Assembly: GCF_003024195.1 (NCBI RefSeq)
Contig: NZ_KZ679053.1
Location: 186,001-250,000, forward strand
Direction of reading: 5' to 3'
DNA length: 64,000 bases
Source of the DNA: Streptomyces dioscori
GTDB taxonomy: Bacteria > Actinomycetota > Actinomycetes > Streptomycetales > Streptomycetaceae
Part shown: positions 1 to 8,828 of the stretch, one piece after another
Layout of the letters: each line of letters opens with the position of its first letter
How positions within the stretch are numbered: the first letter of the stretch is position 1
Program-made: the position numbers and the translations under genes
Notes under the pieces: generated by a model
The model's database searches: none
What the model was told of the DNA's origin: nothing
The model's input: only the letters and a program-made list of their open reading frames with translations

Positions 1-270
1 GGAGCCTTCCGGACGTTGCACATCCGGAAGCAGCGCCATCCACGCTTCGGGGGAACGCACGACGCCGGGATAGCGAACGGAGACTCTGGAGGCACGCTCG
101 ACCCCGGGGTCGCCCAGAGTCACCAGTGATCGCCGTCGCCCTCTGAACTCCTGAACGGTGTGGACGGCGGCATCAAGTGCAGTGGTCCGTCCGGCGGGCC
201 GCACAGGGCTGGCGGTGATGGCTCGATACTCGGCGATGCTGCGCGGTACGGTTTTGGGCGTGGTGGTCAA
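1..270 (-). CDS. Partial CDS of unknown function, cut by the left window edge
   Basis: The minus frame is open from a TTG at 270 to base 1 (90 codons), with no stop. I chose TTG because GGAGAG (complement of 278-283) sits 7 bases upstream, while the nearby ATG codons run quickly into stops. The visible residues begin MTTTPKTVPRSIAEYRA and include a basic patch FRGRRRS; I recognise no domain. It starts 93 bases after the stop of the P450 gene on the same strand, so the two may be co-transcribed, and it could supply or use the P450 substrate. That last point is inference from position only. Confidence 0.4.
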   Translation of the reverse strand, partial: MTTTPKTVPRSIAEYRAITASPVRPAGRTTALDAAVHTVQEFRGRRRSLVTLGDPGVERASRVSVRYPGVVRSPEAWMALLPDVQRPEGS

Positions 271-363
271 GGCTCATCTCTCCATGAGTTGCTCAAAGCG
301 TCACCGAGGGCTGCTCCATCAGCTGTCTTCGGTGCCGGTTGCGTTCGAGGCCGGCTGATTTGC

Positions 364-1701
364 TCAGGGCTGCGAACTGCGGGCCGCCACACGCAGGTGC
401 AGTCCGCGCGGAGTCAGGGAGGCTTTGACGGACGGTTGCAGGGCTTTGTCGGTGACGGGCAGGAGTTGCCACCGGGAGACGACGGTGGCCAGGACCAGCG
501 TCGCCTGCGTCAGTGCGAACCGGTCGCCCATGCATTTGCGGGGGCCGGCGGAGAACGGGATGTAGGTCTCCTGCGCCGGCGGGGAGTCTCGCCAGCGGTC
601 CGGGTCGAACTGATCGGCCTGGTCGTACAGGTCGCTCCGCCGGTGGATCTGGTAAGGGCTGAAGGCGACGATCGTGTCCTTCGGGAGAAGGTATCCGCCC
701 AGGTCGGTGTCCGAGGTCGTGACCCGGGTCAGCATCCAGACCGCCGGATAGAGCCGCAGTGTCTCCTTGACCGCGTTGCCGGTCGTCTCCAGCGCCGGCA
801 GATGCGTGAAGTCCAGCCGGGATCCGTGCCGGGTGCTCTCGACTTCCTGGTATATCCGGCTTTCGACCGCAGGGTTCTGGGACAGCAGGTGCATCGCCCA
901 GGACAGGGTGCCCGCGGTGGTCTCGGTGCCGGCGAGGAGGAACGTGAGGACCTCGTCGACGAGTTCGGTGGATGTCCGTCCCGTCATGCTGTCCGGGTCC
1001 GTTGCGCTGCACAGCGCGGACAACAGGTCGCCGTGGTCGGATCCTTCTGCTCGTCGGGCGGCGATGATGTCGCCGACTGTCTCGCGAAGTCGGCGGATGG
1101 CGCGGGCGTATGCGCGATTGCCCGTGCTGGGGACCTGGTTGAGCAGCGGCGGCGAGATCATTCGCCGGAAGAACCCCGTCATCAGGGTGAGGAAGTCGTC
1201 CGTGATCTGTGATGCCGTGGCACGGGGCAACGAGTTGGTGAACAGCGTCTGCAGGGTGACCTCGACTGTGAGGGCCATCATTTCGCTGGTGATGTCCAGG
1301 ATCTGACCGTCGTGCCAGGACCGCGTCACCTTGTCGGCCTGTTCGCTCATGACCGCTGCGTAGTCTGCCATCCGCCTCGGCTGGAACGCGGGCTGCGAGA
1401 GGCGACGCGCTCGCCGGTGATCGCTGTGCGGGCAGGTGATGAGGCCGTTGCCGAGGGCCTCGCGGCCCCGTTCGAACAATGGCCCGCCCTTGTCGAAGGT
1501 GCGGTCGTCGAGGAGCACGCTGCGGATCAGAGCAGGATCGTTCACCACTACGACGTGTTTGGTTCCCATCCGTATGCGTGCCACAGGGCCGTAGTTGTGC
1601 AGGTTCGACACAAACGCCAGGGGATCGCGAGCCAAAGGCGCGATGTGCCCAAGTAGCGGAAGGATTCCGGAGGCACGAGGAATCGTTTCTATCGCAGGCA
1701 T
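364..1701 (-). CDS. Cytochrome P450 monooxygenase
   Basis: This is a soluble bacterial P450 (445 aa) of full family length. The I-helix oxygen-binding segment AGTETT lies near residue 255, the ExxR motif (KETLRLYP) near 310, and the heme-binding loop FSAGPRKCMG with its cysteine near 386. The overall style (GHIAPLARDPLAF at the N terminus, FDPDRW before the heme loop) resembles actinobacterial P450s acting on terpenes or fatty acyl chains more than the CYP105/107 macrolide type, but the substrate cannot be read from sequence. It needs a ferredoxin and reductase; none is encoded nearby. It is transcribed toward the partial gene at the left edge and is preceded by a box-plus-promoter unit at 1946-1992. 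Confidence 0.93.
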   Translation of the reverse strand: MPAIETIPRASGILPLLGHIAPLARDPLAFVSNLHNYGPVARIRMGTKHVVVVNDPALIRSVLLDDRTFDKGGPLFERGREALGNGLITCPHSDHRRARRLSQPAFQPRRMADYAAVMSEQADKVTRSWHDGQILDITSEMMALTVEVTLQTLFTNSLPRATASQITDDFLTLMTGFFRRMISPPLLNQVPSTGNRAYARAIRRLRETVGDIIAARRAEGSDHGDLLSALCSATDPDSMTGRTSTELVDEVLTFLLAGTETTAGTLSWAMHLLSQNPAVESRIYQEVESTRHGSRLDFTHLPALETTGNAVKETLRLYPAVWMLTRVTTSDTDLGGYLLPKDTIVAFSPYQIHRRSDLYDQADQFDPDRWRDSPPAQETYIPFSAGPRKCMGDRFALTQATLVLATVVSRWQLLPVTDKALQPSVKASLTPRGLHLRVAARSSQP

Positions 1702-1945
1702 GACGGCCTCTCGTTACGGCATGTTTGATAGGCGTATGGAGAACACAGCCAGGGCGGCCCGCGCCGTCCCCTCATCGCTCTGCCGCCTGGCTCGGCCGAC
1801 CGGCGGTGTGATGCAAAGCTTTCGCGCACTCGTGCGCGAGGCGCTGTCGCGAGATGAGCGACGGGGCAGTGTCTGAAGCGCTTATGCGCTGACCAGCAGA
1901 AGTGTTGGCAAGCCTCCTGCGGAGAGCGCATTCGCCACGGCACCG

Positions 1946-1992
1946 AATCTAGGCATGCCACTCGCCGAGTGTCAAGACCAAACGTTCTGTCT
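1946..1992 (-). promoter_or_regulatory. Promoter of the first P450 with a perfect 18-base AACGTT box
   Basis: Read on the minus strand, the palindrome AGACAGAACGTTTGGTCT (1992-1975) is followed at once by -35 TTGACA (1975-1970, sharing one T), an 18-base spacer and -10 TAGATT (1951-1946). It matches AGA-N3-AACGTT-N3-TCT in full. The same box/-35 geometry recurs before other genes in this window. The rest of the 361-base gap between the P450 and the TetR gene shows nothing else recognisable. Confidence 0.7.
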
Positions 1993-2062
1993 CGTCTGTT
2001 GCTGGCGAAGGAGCAGTGAGAAGGGGAGGGTGGGCGCCCGCCTGCTGGCGCGATGCGGCGGC

Positions 2063-2680
2063 TCAGCCGACCCGGGGCGGCGCCTCGATGTCGACCCCGC
2101 CACCGGCCAGGCCGGCGGTCGCGAGGAGCACGCGCCGCCGGGCGGCCTGCTCGTCGTCGCCGAAGCGGTCGACGGCCCACGAGACGGCGGTGACCAGTTC
2201 GAAGATCTCCCCGGCTGCGATGTCTGATCGAGCCGCGCCGATGGCCTGCGCACGTTCGAGCAGCACGTGTGTCTGGGCGATAAGGGTCGCTGTGGAGGGG
2301 GCGATCGGAGAGTTCTGATCCATGTGTGCGTCGGCGAGGCAGTACGGGAGGTCATGCCAGATGCGCAGGAGCCACGTCAGATGGACCAGCCACTCGATCA
2401 GGGCCTCGCCGGGCTCCCGCGTGCGGGCGAGTCCCTCACCGTCCGTCACGGCCTCCCTGATGCTGGCCTCCATCACCGCAGAGAGCAGGTCCTCTCGCGT
2501 CGGGAAGTTCCGGTAGAGCGTCGCGTTACCCACCCCGGCACGCACTGCGATCGCATCCAGGGGCGCGAGCACGCCCTCTTCGGCGAAGACCTCTCGTGCG
2601 GCGCTCAGGATCGCGTCTCGGTTGCGCTGCGCGTCAGCTCTCAACCGACGACCAGCGCCGGCCGCCGAATCTGCACCCAT
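2063..2680 (-). CDS. TetR-family transcriptional repressor
   Basis: A 205-aa regulator with a typical TetR N-terminal helix-turn-helix: RNRDAILSAAREVFAEEG, then GVGNATLYRNFPTREDLL. The C-terminal ligand-binding half is divergent, as usual. The frame is open further upstream, but I start at ATG 2680, where GGAAGGG lies 6 bases ahead and the TetR fold begins within 20 residues. It is transcribed away from an SDR gene starting at 2760. The 79-base space between them holds two nearly identical palindromes, so it most likely represses itself and the SDR gene. The inducer is unknown. Confidence 0.9.
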   Translation of the reverse strand: MGADSAAGAGRRLRADAQRNRDAILSAAREVFAEEGVLAPLDAIAVRAGVGNATLYRNFPTREDLLSAVMEASIREAVTDGEGLARTREPGEALIEWLVHLTWLLRIWHDLPYCLADAHMDQNSPIAPSTATLIAQTHVLLERAQAIGAARSDIAAGEIFELVTAVSWAVDRFGDDEQAARRRVLLATAGLAGGGVDIEAPPRVG

Positions 2681-2700
2681 GAGACACCCTTCCAAACAAA

Positions 2701-2741
2701 TGGGGACTGTCCCCATATACTCTTGCTGGGGACGCTCCCCA
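2701..2741. promoter_or_regulatory. Twin operator of the TetR/SDR divergent pair
   Basis: Two 15-base palindromes, TGGGGACTGTCCCCA (2701-2715) and TGGGGACGCTCCCCA (2727-2741), lie 26 bases centre to centre between the divergent starts. Two copies at such a phase are typical of a TetR dimer-of-dimers operator. The second copy has one arm changed by a base. Confidence 0.7.
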
Positions 2742-2759
2742 CTTAGGACTGGAGTATAG

Positions 2760-3488
2760 ATGCGCACCACATCACTGACAGGACGGACCGTGTTCGTCAC
2801 CGGGGCCAACGGCGGGCTCGGCCAAGAGCTCGTCGCGGGGGCCCTCTCGCGCGGAGCATCAAAGGTGTACGCCGCCGCACGAACGCCGAAGACGTGGGAG
2901 AGCCCCCTCGTTGAGCCCATCCACCTCGACCTGACCAGCGCCGGGACCGTCGCGGCCGCGGCGACACAGGCGGGCGATGTCGACCTCCTGATCAACAACG
3001 CCGCTGTCGCGCCGGAGGGCGACAAGATCACCGGATCCATCGAGGACGTCCGCCGCGTCTTCGAGACCAACTTCTTCGGGACCCTGCAGGTCGCCAACGC
3101 CTTCGCGCCGATCCTTGCCTCCCGCGGCGGCGGCACGATGCTGAACGTGATCTCGTCCGCGGCCTGGGTCAGCGTTCCCACCGCCTACGGAGCCTCGAAG
3201 GCCGCCATGTGGTCAGCTACCAACGGACTTCGCCTGGCGCTGCAGCCCCAAGGCACGCATGTGATCAGCCTGCTGGTGGGCATGATCGACACCCCGATGT
3301 CCGCGCGCTGGGACGTCCCCAAAGTCACCGCGGAATCCGTGGCCGATCAGGCCTACGACGGCATCGCCGACGGCGCTCTCGAAGTCCTCGCCGACGACGA
3401 AACACGAGGACTCAAGCCCCAGCTCGGTACGCCTGCCGAGGAGTTCTACCCCTGGATCCACGGGCTGCTCGGCTCCTTCGAAGCCTGA
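2760..3488 (+). CDS. Short-chain dehydrogenase/reductase
   Basis: A 242-aa SDR with the cofactor loop TGANGGLG at about residues 14-21, the NNAA motif near 78, and the catalytic YGASK near 148, which together support an active NAD(P)-dependent oxidoreductase. The C-terminal part suggests a soluble enzyme of the carbonyl reductase or short-chain alcohol dehydrogenase kind. The ATG at 2760 follows CTGGAG at normal distance. The gene is divergent from the TetR gene and shares its palindromic operators, so it is probably induced by the molecule it reduces or oxidises. The substrate cannot be named. Confidence 0.9.
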   Translation: MRTTSLTGRTVFVTGANGGLGQELVAGALSRGASKVYAAARTPKTWESPLVEPIHLDLTSAGTVAAAATQAGDVDLLINNAAVAPEGDKITGSIEDVRRVFETNFFGTLQVANAFAPILASRGGGTMLNVISSAAWVSVPTAYGASKAAMWSATNGLRLALQPQGTHVISLLVGMIDTPMSARWDVPKVTAESVADQAYDGIADGALEVLADDETRGLKPQLGTPAEEFYPWIHGLLGSFEA

Positions 3489-3502
3489 AGCCGGCACCTC
3501 GG

Positions 3503-3698
3503 TGGGTCCGTTGCTGGTGCCGGGTCGGTCGAAGTAGGTCAGCTCGTCGGCGGTGCGGCCCTTCAGGGTCCGGCTCAACGTAATGAGCTCGGTCAGCGCC
3601 TTCGGGACACCCCCTCCCAGGTCGGTGATCAGTTCTCGGATCCCGATCTCGCATGTGCCGACCGATCGGTCCGGTTGCCTTGAGCAAGTGGCCGACAC
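3503..3698 (-). pseudogene. C-terminal fragment of an ISL3-family transposase
   Basis: The minus frame reads GIRELITDLGGGVPKALTEL, then TLKGRTADELTYFDRP and GTSNGPTE. The last motif is characteristic of the C-terminal part of ISL3-type transposases, where it is normally followed by AINGRLEHLRG. Here the homology stops after GTSNGPTE and the frame runs into the tail of the SDR gene. Only about 60 codons remain, with no start and no active-site core, so it is dead. It marks an old recombination junction just upstream of the next promoter. Confidence 0.65.
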
Positions 3699-3705
3699 GG
3701 CGACG

Positions 3706-3751
3706 TGGTAGAACGTTCTGTCTTTACAAGAGGCAAGCCATTCGTTAGCGT
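3706..3751 (+). promoter_or_regulatory. AACGTT-box promoter upstream of the second P450
   Basis: The box TGGTAGAACGTTCTGTCT (3706-3723) matches the right half and core of AGA-N3-AACGTT-N3-TCT but has TGG for AGA on the left. -35 TTTACA (3723-3728) starts on the last T of the box, followed by a 17-base spacer and -10 TAGCGT (3746-3751). The P450 start at 4107 lies about 350 bases downstream, and the 355 bases in between hold no convincing gene. Confidence 0.55.
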
Positions 3752-4106
3752 TGCCCTAGGCAGAATGATCAGTCTGGCTGAACGGATGCAGTTCGCCGTC
3801 CGCCCTCCGGACTGTCCGGCCGCGCACTCCGCGGTTCGCGTCCGGCGGGGCGACCGGGGCCGCACAGCACATGACGGGCGGACCCGGCGGGAGGCAATGG
3901 TGTGGCGGCGGCCCGGACTGCGGCGGTTCCACCTGCGCGCCGAGACGCAACGGACCGCACCTGCTGTGACGTTGGAGAAGTCCTGGCCGTCGGCCTCCTG
4001 CCGAGGGGCGCTCCGGGTGAGCTGACGACGTAGCCGGTCCGTCGGCGCGCAGTATGTGTCGATGTTCGAGCCCGGTAGCCCGACCTCAACATGAGAAAGG
4101 CATGAC

Positions 4107-5291
4107 GTGACGAACATCGTTGACCTGGGAGAGTTCGGTGAGGGGTTCCGAAAGGACCCGCATCCGGTGTACGCGCAATTGCGAGCACGCGGCCCGGTGC
4201 ACCGGGTGCGGCTGCCTGATCCGGGCCCTCGCCAGGAGGTCTGGTTGATCGTCGGGCATGACCAGGCGCGCGCCGCGCTCGCCGATCCACGACTCGCCAA
4301 AGACGAAAGCAAGATCGATTTCATGCCCATGGACGAGGAGTTGATCGGCAAGCATCTGCTGATCGCGGACCCGCCGCAGCACACCCGGCTGCGCAGCCTG
4401 ATCGCGCGCGCTTTCACGGCGCGCCGTGTCGAGGAACTGAGGCCTCGGATCCAGCAGATCACCGACGACCTCCTGGACGTGATGCTCGCGCAGGGCCGCG
4501 CCGACCTCATCGAGTCCTTCGCCTACCCGCTGCCGATCACCGTGATATGCGAGCTGCTCGGCGTCCCTGAGCTGGATCGCACCGAGTTCCGTAAAATTTC
4601 CAATGAGGTGGTGGTGCCGTCCGACCCCGAGATCATGCAGGACGCCTTTGCGCGCCTCGCCGGCTACCTGGATGGCCTCATCGAGGACAAGCGGAGCGCC
4701 GGGCCTGGCGGCGATCTGCTGAGCGAGTTGATCCGTACCACGGCGGAAGACGGTGATCGGCTCTCGCCGGACGAACTGCGCGGCATGGCATTCGTCCTAC
4801 TGGTCGCCGGACACGAGACGACAGTCAATCTCATCACCAACGCCGTCCACGCCCTGCTCACCCACCCCGAACAACTGGCCGCCCTGCGCGCCGACATGAC
4901 ACTTCTCCACGGCACCGTCGAGGAGGCCCTCAGGTACGAAGGGCCGGTGGAGACCGCTACGTACCGGTTCGCCGCCGAGCCCCTGGAGATCGCCGGAGTT
5001 CCGATCGCGAAGGGCGAGTGGGTGCTGGTCGGACTGGCGGCCGCCGACCGCGACGCAGGCCGCTTCGACGCTCCCGACCGATTCGACATCCGGCGGGACA
5101 CCCGCGGTCATGTCGCCTTCGGCCACGGCATCCATCATTGCCTCGGCGCGCCCTTGGCCCGCTTGGAAGCTCGCATCGCGCTCCGGTCACTTGTGGAGCG
5201 CGCCCCGAACCTCACCCTCGACGGACCGCCGCAGGAGTGGCTCGCGGGTGTGCTGATGCGCGGAGTTCAAAGCCTGCCCGTGCGTTGGTGA
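4107..5291 (+). CDS. Cytochrome P450, CYP107-like
   Basis: A 394-aa P450 of the usual actinobacterial length. It has the substrate-channel motif DPPQHTRLR near residue 90, the I-helix VAGHETT near 235, ExxR (EEALRYEGP) near 275, and the heme loop FGHGIHHCLGAPLA near 340, all intact. Such enzymes hydroxylate or epoxidise small lipophilic molecules and need external ferredoxin. I start at GTG 4107, where AGAAAGG lies 6 bases upstream; the ATG at 4091 is out of place. The gene precedes a DUF427 gene on the same strand. It belongs to the set of redox genes controlled by AACGTT boxes. Confidence 0.93.
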   Translation: MTNIVDLGEFGEGFRKDPHPVYAQLRARGPVHRVRLPDPGPRQEVWLIVGHDQARAALADPRLAKDESKIDFMPMDEELIGKHLLIADPPQHTRLRSLIARAFTARRVEELRPRIQQITDDLLDVMLAQGRADLIESFAYPLPITVICELLGVPELDRTEFRKISNEVVVPSDPEIMQDAFARLAGYLDGLIEDKRSAGPGGDLLSELIRTTAEDGDRLSPDELRGMAFVLLVAGHETTVNLITNAVHALLTHPEQLAALRADMTLLHGTVEEALRYEGPVETATYRFAAEPLEIAGVPIAKGEWVLVGLAAADRDAGRFDAPDRFDIRRDTRGHVAFGHGIHHCLGAPLARLEARIALRSLVERAPNLTLDGPPQEWLAGVLMRGVQSLPVRW

Positions 5292-5469
5292 ATGCCCGCG
5301 GGGCCGGACATCCGTGACCGCGAGCCGCGCGTTGACGGTTCCTGTGTGGCGCCGGCCAGGAGGGAACGCAGGTGTTCGGAAGGGCGGCCGCGCTCTTTCG
5401 CAGGTGCTGAAGACGCGCGGCTTCCGATTGCGCTGCCCATATGAAGATCCACTACCCAGGAGGACGACC

Positions 5470-5811
5470 GTGACCCATGGACTTCCCAAGCGCGGGGGAC
5501 ACCGCATCACCGTTGAGCCGAGTGACCGACACGTGCGTGCGGTGAGGGGTGGGCAGGTGCTCGCGGTGAGCGACAAGGCGTTGGTGCTGCGCGAGACAGG
5601 CTGTCCCGTCGCGTACTACATACCGTTTCAGGACGTACGCCTCGACCTTCTGACTCCGTCGGAGACCCGCACGAACTGTCCCTTCAAAGGCGACGCCTCG
5701 TACTGGTCGCTGCCGGACGCGGCGGACCTGGCCTGGGCGTACCTCGACCCGAAGCCGGACGTGGCCGAGATCAAGGATCATCTCTGCTTCTACGAGGTTG
5801 AGGTGTCCTGA
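5470..5811 (+). CDS. DUF427 domain protein
   Basis: A 113-aa protein of the DUF427 family: VRAVRGGQVLAVSDKALVL near the N terminus, YYIPFQDVR in the middle, TNCPFKGDASYW, and a C-terminal FYEVEVS. The family fold is a small beta barrel of unknown function, common in actinobacteria and often beside redox enzymes. GTG 5470 is chosen because AGGAGG (5458-5463) lies 6 bases upstream; the frame upstream of it is open but shows no conserved residues. It follows the P450 gene by 178 bases and may be co-transcribed with it. Confidence 0.85.
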   Translation: MTHGLPKRGGHRITVEPSDRHVRAVRGGQVLAVSDKALVLRETGCPVAYYIPFQDVRLDLLTPSETRTNCPFKGDASYWSLPDAADLAWAYLDPKPDVAEIKDHLCFYEVEVS

Positions 5812-6040
5812 CGGGCTGGTGTGTGACGGCGGGTGGGTCGTCCGTGGTCCGCTTCGACGGCTCGCAAGTGGATCGTTGCTGACGGACCCGCCGCCCGGTC
5901 ATGCTCCGCCAACTACTCCAGGATGGCCCCAGCTCTTCCTGTCAGTCAGTGGGTCGGCGGACGGTGGAACCCGGGTGGGTTGCTGCGGGGCAGCACGGCC
6001 TCCGACGACGTGAGCGAGGGTTCACTGCGACCGTGGGACC

Positions 6041-6086
6041 AGATAGAACGGTCTGTCTTGACAGTTGAAGGTGGAGCCGTGATGCT
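6041..6086 (+). promoter_or_regulatory. AACGTT-box promoter, first of two before the membrane protein gene
   Basis: AGATAGAACGGTCTGTCT (6041-6058) matches the box with one change in the core (AACGGT). -35 TTGACA (6058-6063) begins on its last T; 17 bases later GATGCT (6081-6086) is a fair -10. The gap 5812-6219 holds this and the next box and no gene. Confidence 0.55.
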
Positions 6087-6092
6087 ATATCG

Positions 6093-6110
6093 AGATAGAA
6101 CGTTCAGTCT
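6093..6110 (+). promoter_or_regulatory. Second, perfect AACGTT box before the membrane protein gene
   Basis: AGATAGAACGTTCAGTCT is a perfect match to AGA-N3-AACGTT-N3-TCT, 52 bases downstream of the previous copy. Here no TTGAC follows the box, so it may act as an extra operator in the leader instead of a promoter. It lies 110 bases before the GTG start at 6220. Confidence 0.6.
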
Positions 6111-6219
6111 CAGCGGGGAGTTCTTCGACTCTCCGCACGTGTGCACCCGCCAGGGACGCCAACGTGGGCATCACCTCCTGAATCCACTCTCCCTGTCGTC
6201 ACAGCACGGAAGGAACTTC

Positions 6220-6801
6220 GTGACCACCGTTGACTTGCCTGCCGCTGCCCCACCCGCGGCCGTCGACAGACCTGCGCCTTCTCTGCGCCGGCTGTACACG
6301 CTGCGGTTCGCATTCGCCGTCGCTTGGGCGGCCCTGCTGTTCGCCAACAAGTCCCAGCTCGGGGCTCTCGACATCGTCCTGCTCGTCATATACCCCCTGT
6401 TCGACGCCGCCGCGGCCGTCATGGACGCCCGCTCGTCCGGTACCGCCGGGCCGATCCGTGGTCTCCGCACGAACATCGCGATCAGCGCTGCCGCAGCTGT
6501 CGGCCTGGCCGTCGCCGGCGCTTCCGGAGTTCCGGCGGTCCTGAGCGTGTGGGGTGTCTGGGCGATCGCTTCCGGGGCTGTCCAGTTGCGGGTGGCTCTC
6601 GGCCGCCGCAAGCAGCAGATGGGTGGCCAGTTGCCGATGATGCTCAGCGGTGGCATCTCCGCGCTGGCCGGGGCGCAGTTCATCGTGGGGGCTTCCGTCC
6701 CGGATCCGAAGCTGACCACCGTGGGCGGCTACGCCATTCTCGGCGGAATCTTCTTCCTCGTGTCGGGGCTGCGCCTTGGCCGTGCCAACCGGGCGGACTG
6801 A
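6220..6801 (+). CDS. DUF308-like integral membrane protein
   Basis: A 193-aa protein with about five to six hydrophobic helices (for example FAVAWAALLFA, IVLLVIYPLFDAAAAV, ISAAAAVGLAVAGASG, VWGVWAIASGAVQL, GYAILGGIFFLVSGL). The pattern resembles the HdeD/DUF308 membrane family. GTG 6220 follows GGAAGGA at good spacing; earlier in-frame starts would add a low-complexity segment. It precedes the molybdoenzyme gene by 87 bases and lies behind two AACGTT boxes, so it may form a transcription unit with the molybdoenzyme and help in membrane redox or stress. No catalytic residues can be assigned. Confidence 0.75.
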   Translation: MTTVDLPAAAPPAAVDRPAPSLRRLYTLRFAFAVAWAALLFANKSQLGALDIVLLVIYPLFDAAAAVMDARSSGTAGPIRGLRTNIAISAAAAVGLAVAGASGVPAVLSVWGVWAIASGAVQLRVALGRRKQQMGGQLPMMLSGGISALAGAQFIVGASVPDPKLTTVGGYAILGGIFFLVSGLRLGRANRAD

Positions 6802-6888
6802 CATGAGCACCACGTCGTACGACGTCGCCCTCCCCACATCAGCCGGCCCGGTACTCCGGGGCCGGGTCACGACCTTGATGGAGAACGT

Positions 6889-8535
6889 ATGAGCGAGCAG
6901 CAGTCCGGCGGTACGGAGGGCACGGCGGCCGACAGGTCCGCGCCGGATCTGGAAGAAGGGGATACGCGGCAGGAGGAGGGTGCCACTTCAGCCAAGAAGC
7001 GTTGGGCCTCTCGCGGCGGTTCGATCGCGCGGGGGGTGCTGGTCGGGCTGGTGGCCGGCGGCGCGGGCCTCGCAGTGGGCGAACTGATCGCGGTGGCCAC
7101 CGGGGAAGCGTCTGCGCCGGTAACGGCAGCTGGAAACTGGGCGATCAGCATCACGCCCACCTGGCTTGAGCAGTACGCGATTCGCAACTTCGGCAGCAAC
7201 GACAAGACCGTGCTGCTGATCGGCGTCTATGTGACGCTGGCGTTGGCGGCGGCCATCGACGGCGTACTTGCCCGCACTCGGCTGACGCTGGCGAGCATTC
7301 TGACCGCGGTGGTAGGTGTGGTGGGCGCGATCGCGGCGGTCACGCGACCGGCTGCGGACACGAGTTGGCTGTTTCCCTCGCTGCTCGCCGGACTCGCCGC
7401 GGCGTTGGCGCTGCGATGGCTGACGATCTTGTCGCTGAAGGAGTCTCAGTCCTCCGCCGAACTGACCGGGAGGCGCCGCTTCTTGTTCGGCACGCTGGGT
7501 ACAGGCGCGGGCGCGCTGGTGGCGGGATACGGCGGCAATGCGTGGATCAAGAAGCGCTACAACGTTTCCGATGCGCGCGCGAAGGTGGTACTGCCGACTC
7601 CGGCGAAGGTACTGCCCGAACCGCCCGCCGCGGTGCACCCGAACGTGCCCGGGCTCGGGTCTTTCATCACCCCGACCTCCCAGTTCTACCGGGTCGACAC
7701 AGCGCTCACGCTCCCGCATGTAGACCCGAGGGACTGGAAGCTGAAGATCCACGGCATGGTGGACCGCCCGTTCGAGATCACCTTCGACGAGCTGCTCTCC
7801 TACAGGTTCGAAGAACATGACATGACCTTGACCTGCGTCTCGAACGAGGTAGGCGGTCCGTACGTCGGCAACGCGCGCTGGCTCGGCACGCCGTTGGCGC
7901 CGCTGTTGCGGCGTGCCGGCATCCATCGCGGGACGGACATGATCTTGTCCACCTCGTCCGACGGAATGACGATCGGCTCGCCGGTCGAAGCGGTGCTCGA
8001 CGGCAGGCAGGCCATGCTGGCGATCGCGATGAACGGTGAGGCACTGCCGGTCAAGCATGGGTTTCCGTGCAGGATGCTGATCCCCGGTCTGTACGGATAC
8101 GTGTCCGCCACCAAGTGGTTGACGGATCTGAACCTCACCACGTTCGCCGCCTCCGACGCCTACTGGACGCCGCGCGGCTATTCGCCACAGGCCCCGGTCA
8201 AGACCGCGTCCCGGATCGACGTGCCGAAGAGCGGGGCGACGGTACCGGCCGGGCCGGTGGTCCTCGCCGGTACGGCCTGGGCGACCCACCGGGGCATCGC
8301 CGCGGTGGAAGTGCAGATCGACAACGGGGCCTGGCGAGAGGCGAAGCTGGCGGCGTCGGACACGCCGGACACCTGGCGGCAATGGTCGTACGAGTGGGCG
8401 GACGCGGCCAAGGGCTCGCACAAGGTCAAGGTACGGGCGACCGACGGCACCGGCGCCGTGCAGACCTCGACCGTCCAGGACGTGGTGCCGAACGGCTCCA
8501 CCGGCTATCACGGCATCACCGTGAGGGTTTCCTGA
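6889..8535 (+). CDS. Membrane-anchored sulfite-oxidase-type molybdopterin oxidoreductase
   Basis: A 548-aa protein. The first 65 residues are polar, then come four or five membrane helices (near 45-70, 105-125, 130-150, 160-180) and a basic segment around RRRFLFGTLGTGAGALVAGY that resembles a Tat-like or anchor helix. From about residue 250 a sulfite-oxidase-fold domain follows (SQFYRVDTALTLPHVDPRDW), with the presumed molybdenum-ligating cysteine in LTCVSNEVGG near 313. The last 120 residues form the Ig-like dimerisation domain typical of sulfite oxidase. The domain probably faces the outside. The start ATG 6889 follows GGAGAAC. The electron acceptor may be a neighbour such as the repeat lipoprotein; this is inference. 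Confidence 0.9.
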   Translation: MSEQQSGGTEGTAADRSAPDLEEGDTRQEEGATSAKKRWASRGGSIARGVLVGLVAGGAGLAVGELIAVATGEASAPVTAAGNWAISITPTWLEQYAIRNFGSNDKTVLLIGVYVTLALAAAIDGVLARTRLTLASILTAVVGVVGAIAAVTRPAADTSWLFPSLLAGLAAALALRWLTILSLKESQSSAELTGRRRFLFGTLGTGAGALVAGYGGNAWIKKRYNVSDARAKVVLPTPAKVLPEPPAAVHPNVPGLGSFITPTSQFYRVDTALTLPHVDPRDWKLKIHGMVDRPFEITFDELLSYRFEEHDMTLTCVSNEVGGPYVGNARWLGTPLAPLLRRAGIHRGTDMILSTSSDGMTIGSPVEAVLDGRQAMLAIAMNGEALPVKHGFPCRMLIPGLYGYVSATKWLTDLNLTTFAASDAYWTPRGYSPQAPVKTASRIDVPKSGATVPAGPVVLAGTAWATHRGIAAVEVQIDNGAWREAKLAASDTPDTWRQWSYEWADAAKGSHKVKVRATDGTGAVQTSTVQDVVPNGSTGYHGITVRVS

Positions 8536-8708
8536 TCGGACACGTGGGCGGTGCGTGACGTCACCGTCGAGGGCTGCCGCCTTCACGGCCGGTTCCCGCC
8601 CTTTGTCGTGCCTCAACGTACCTCAACGTGCCTCCGGCGTTTGAAAGTTGAGGGTGGCTTCAGCCTGGTCGGCGGCTCGGCGTACCGAGCTGTTCATTCG
8701 AACCAGCG

Positions 8709-8755
8709 AGATAGAATGTTCGGTCTTGACTCTGGACGAGGGATCACACTAAGTT
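8709..8755 (+). promoter_or_regulatory. AACGTT-box promoter of the lipoprotein gene
   Basis: AGATAGAATGTTCGGTCT (8709-8726) has one core change. -35 TTGACT (8726-8731) overlaps its last T, the spacer is 18 bases and -10 is TAAGTT (8750-8755). This is one of the two best sigma70-type promoters in the set. It lies 74 bases before the start codon of the lipoprotein. Confidence 0.65.
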
Positions 8756-8828
8756 CAGGTCTGTATCGAGCGATACATATACAAGTCGGCGAGTCGGTTT
8801 CGTCATACATGCATCAGTAAGGACGGTC

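Noticed and set aside
1975..1992. AACGTT box as an SOS (LexA) site
   Set aside because: Actinobacterial LexA sites are GAAC-N4-GTTC. Here the GAAC and GTTC halves overlap as GAACGTTC without the 4-base gap, and the targets are not repair genes.
6988..8616. 542-codon minus frame opposite the molybdoenzyme
   Set aside because: Arg-rich shadow; the plus strand gives a clear sulfite-oxidase-type protein.
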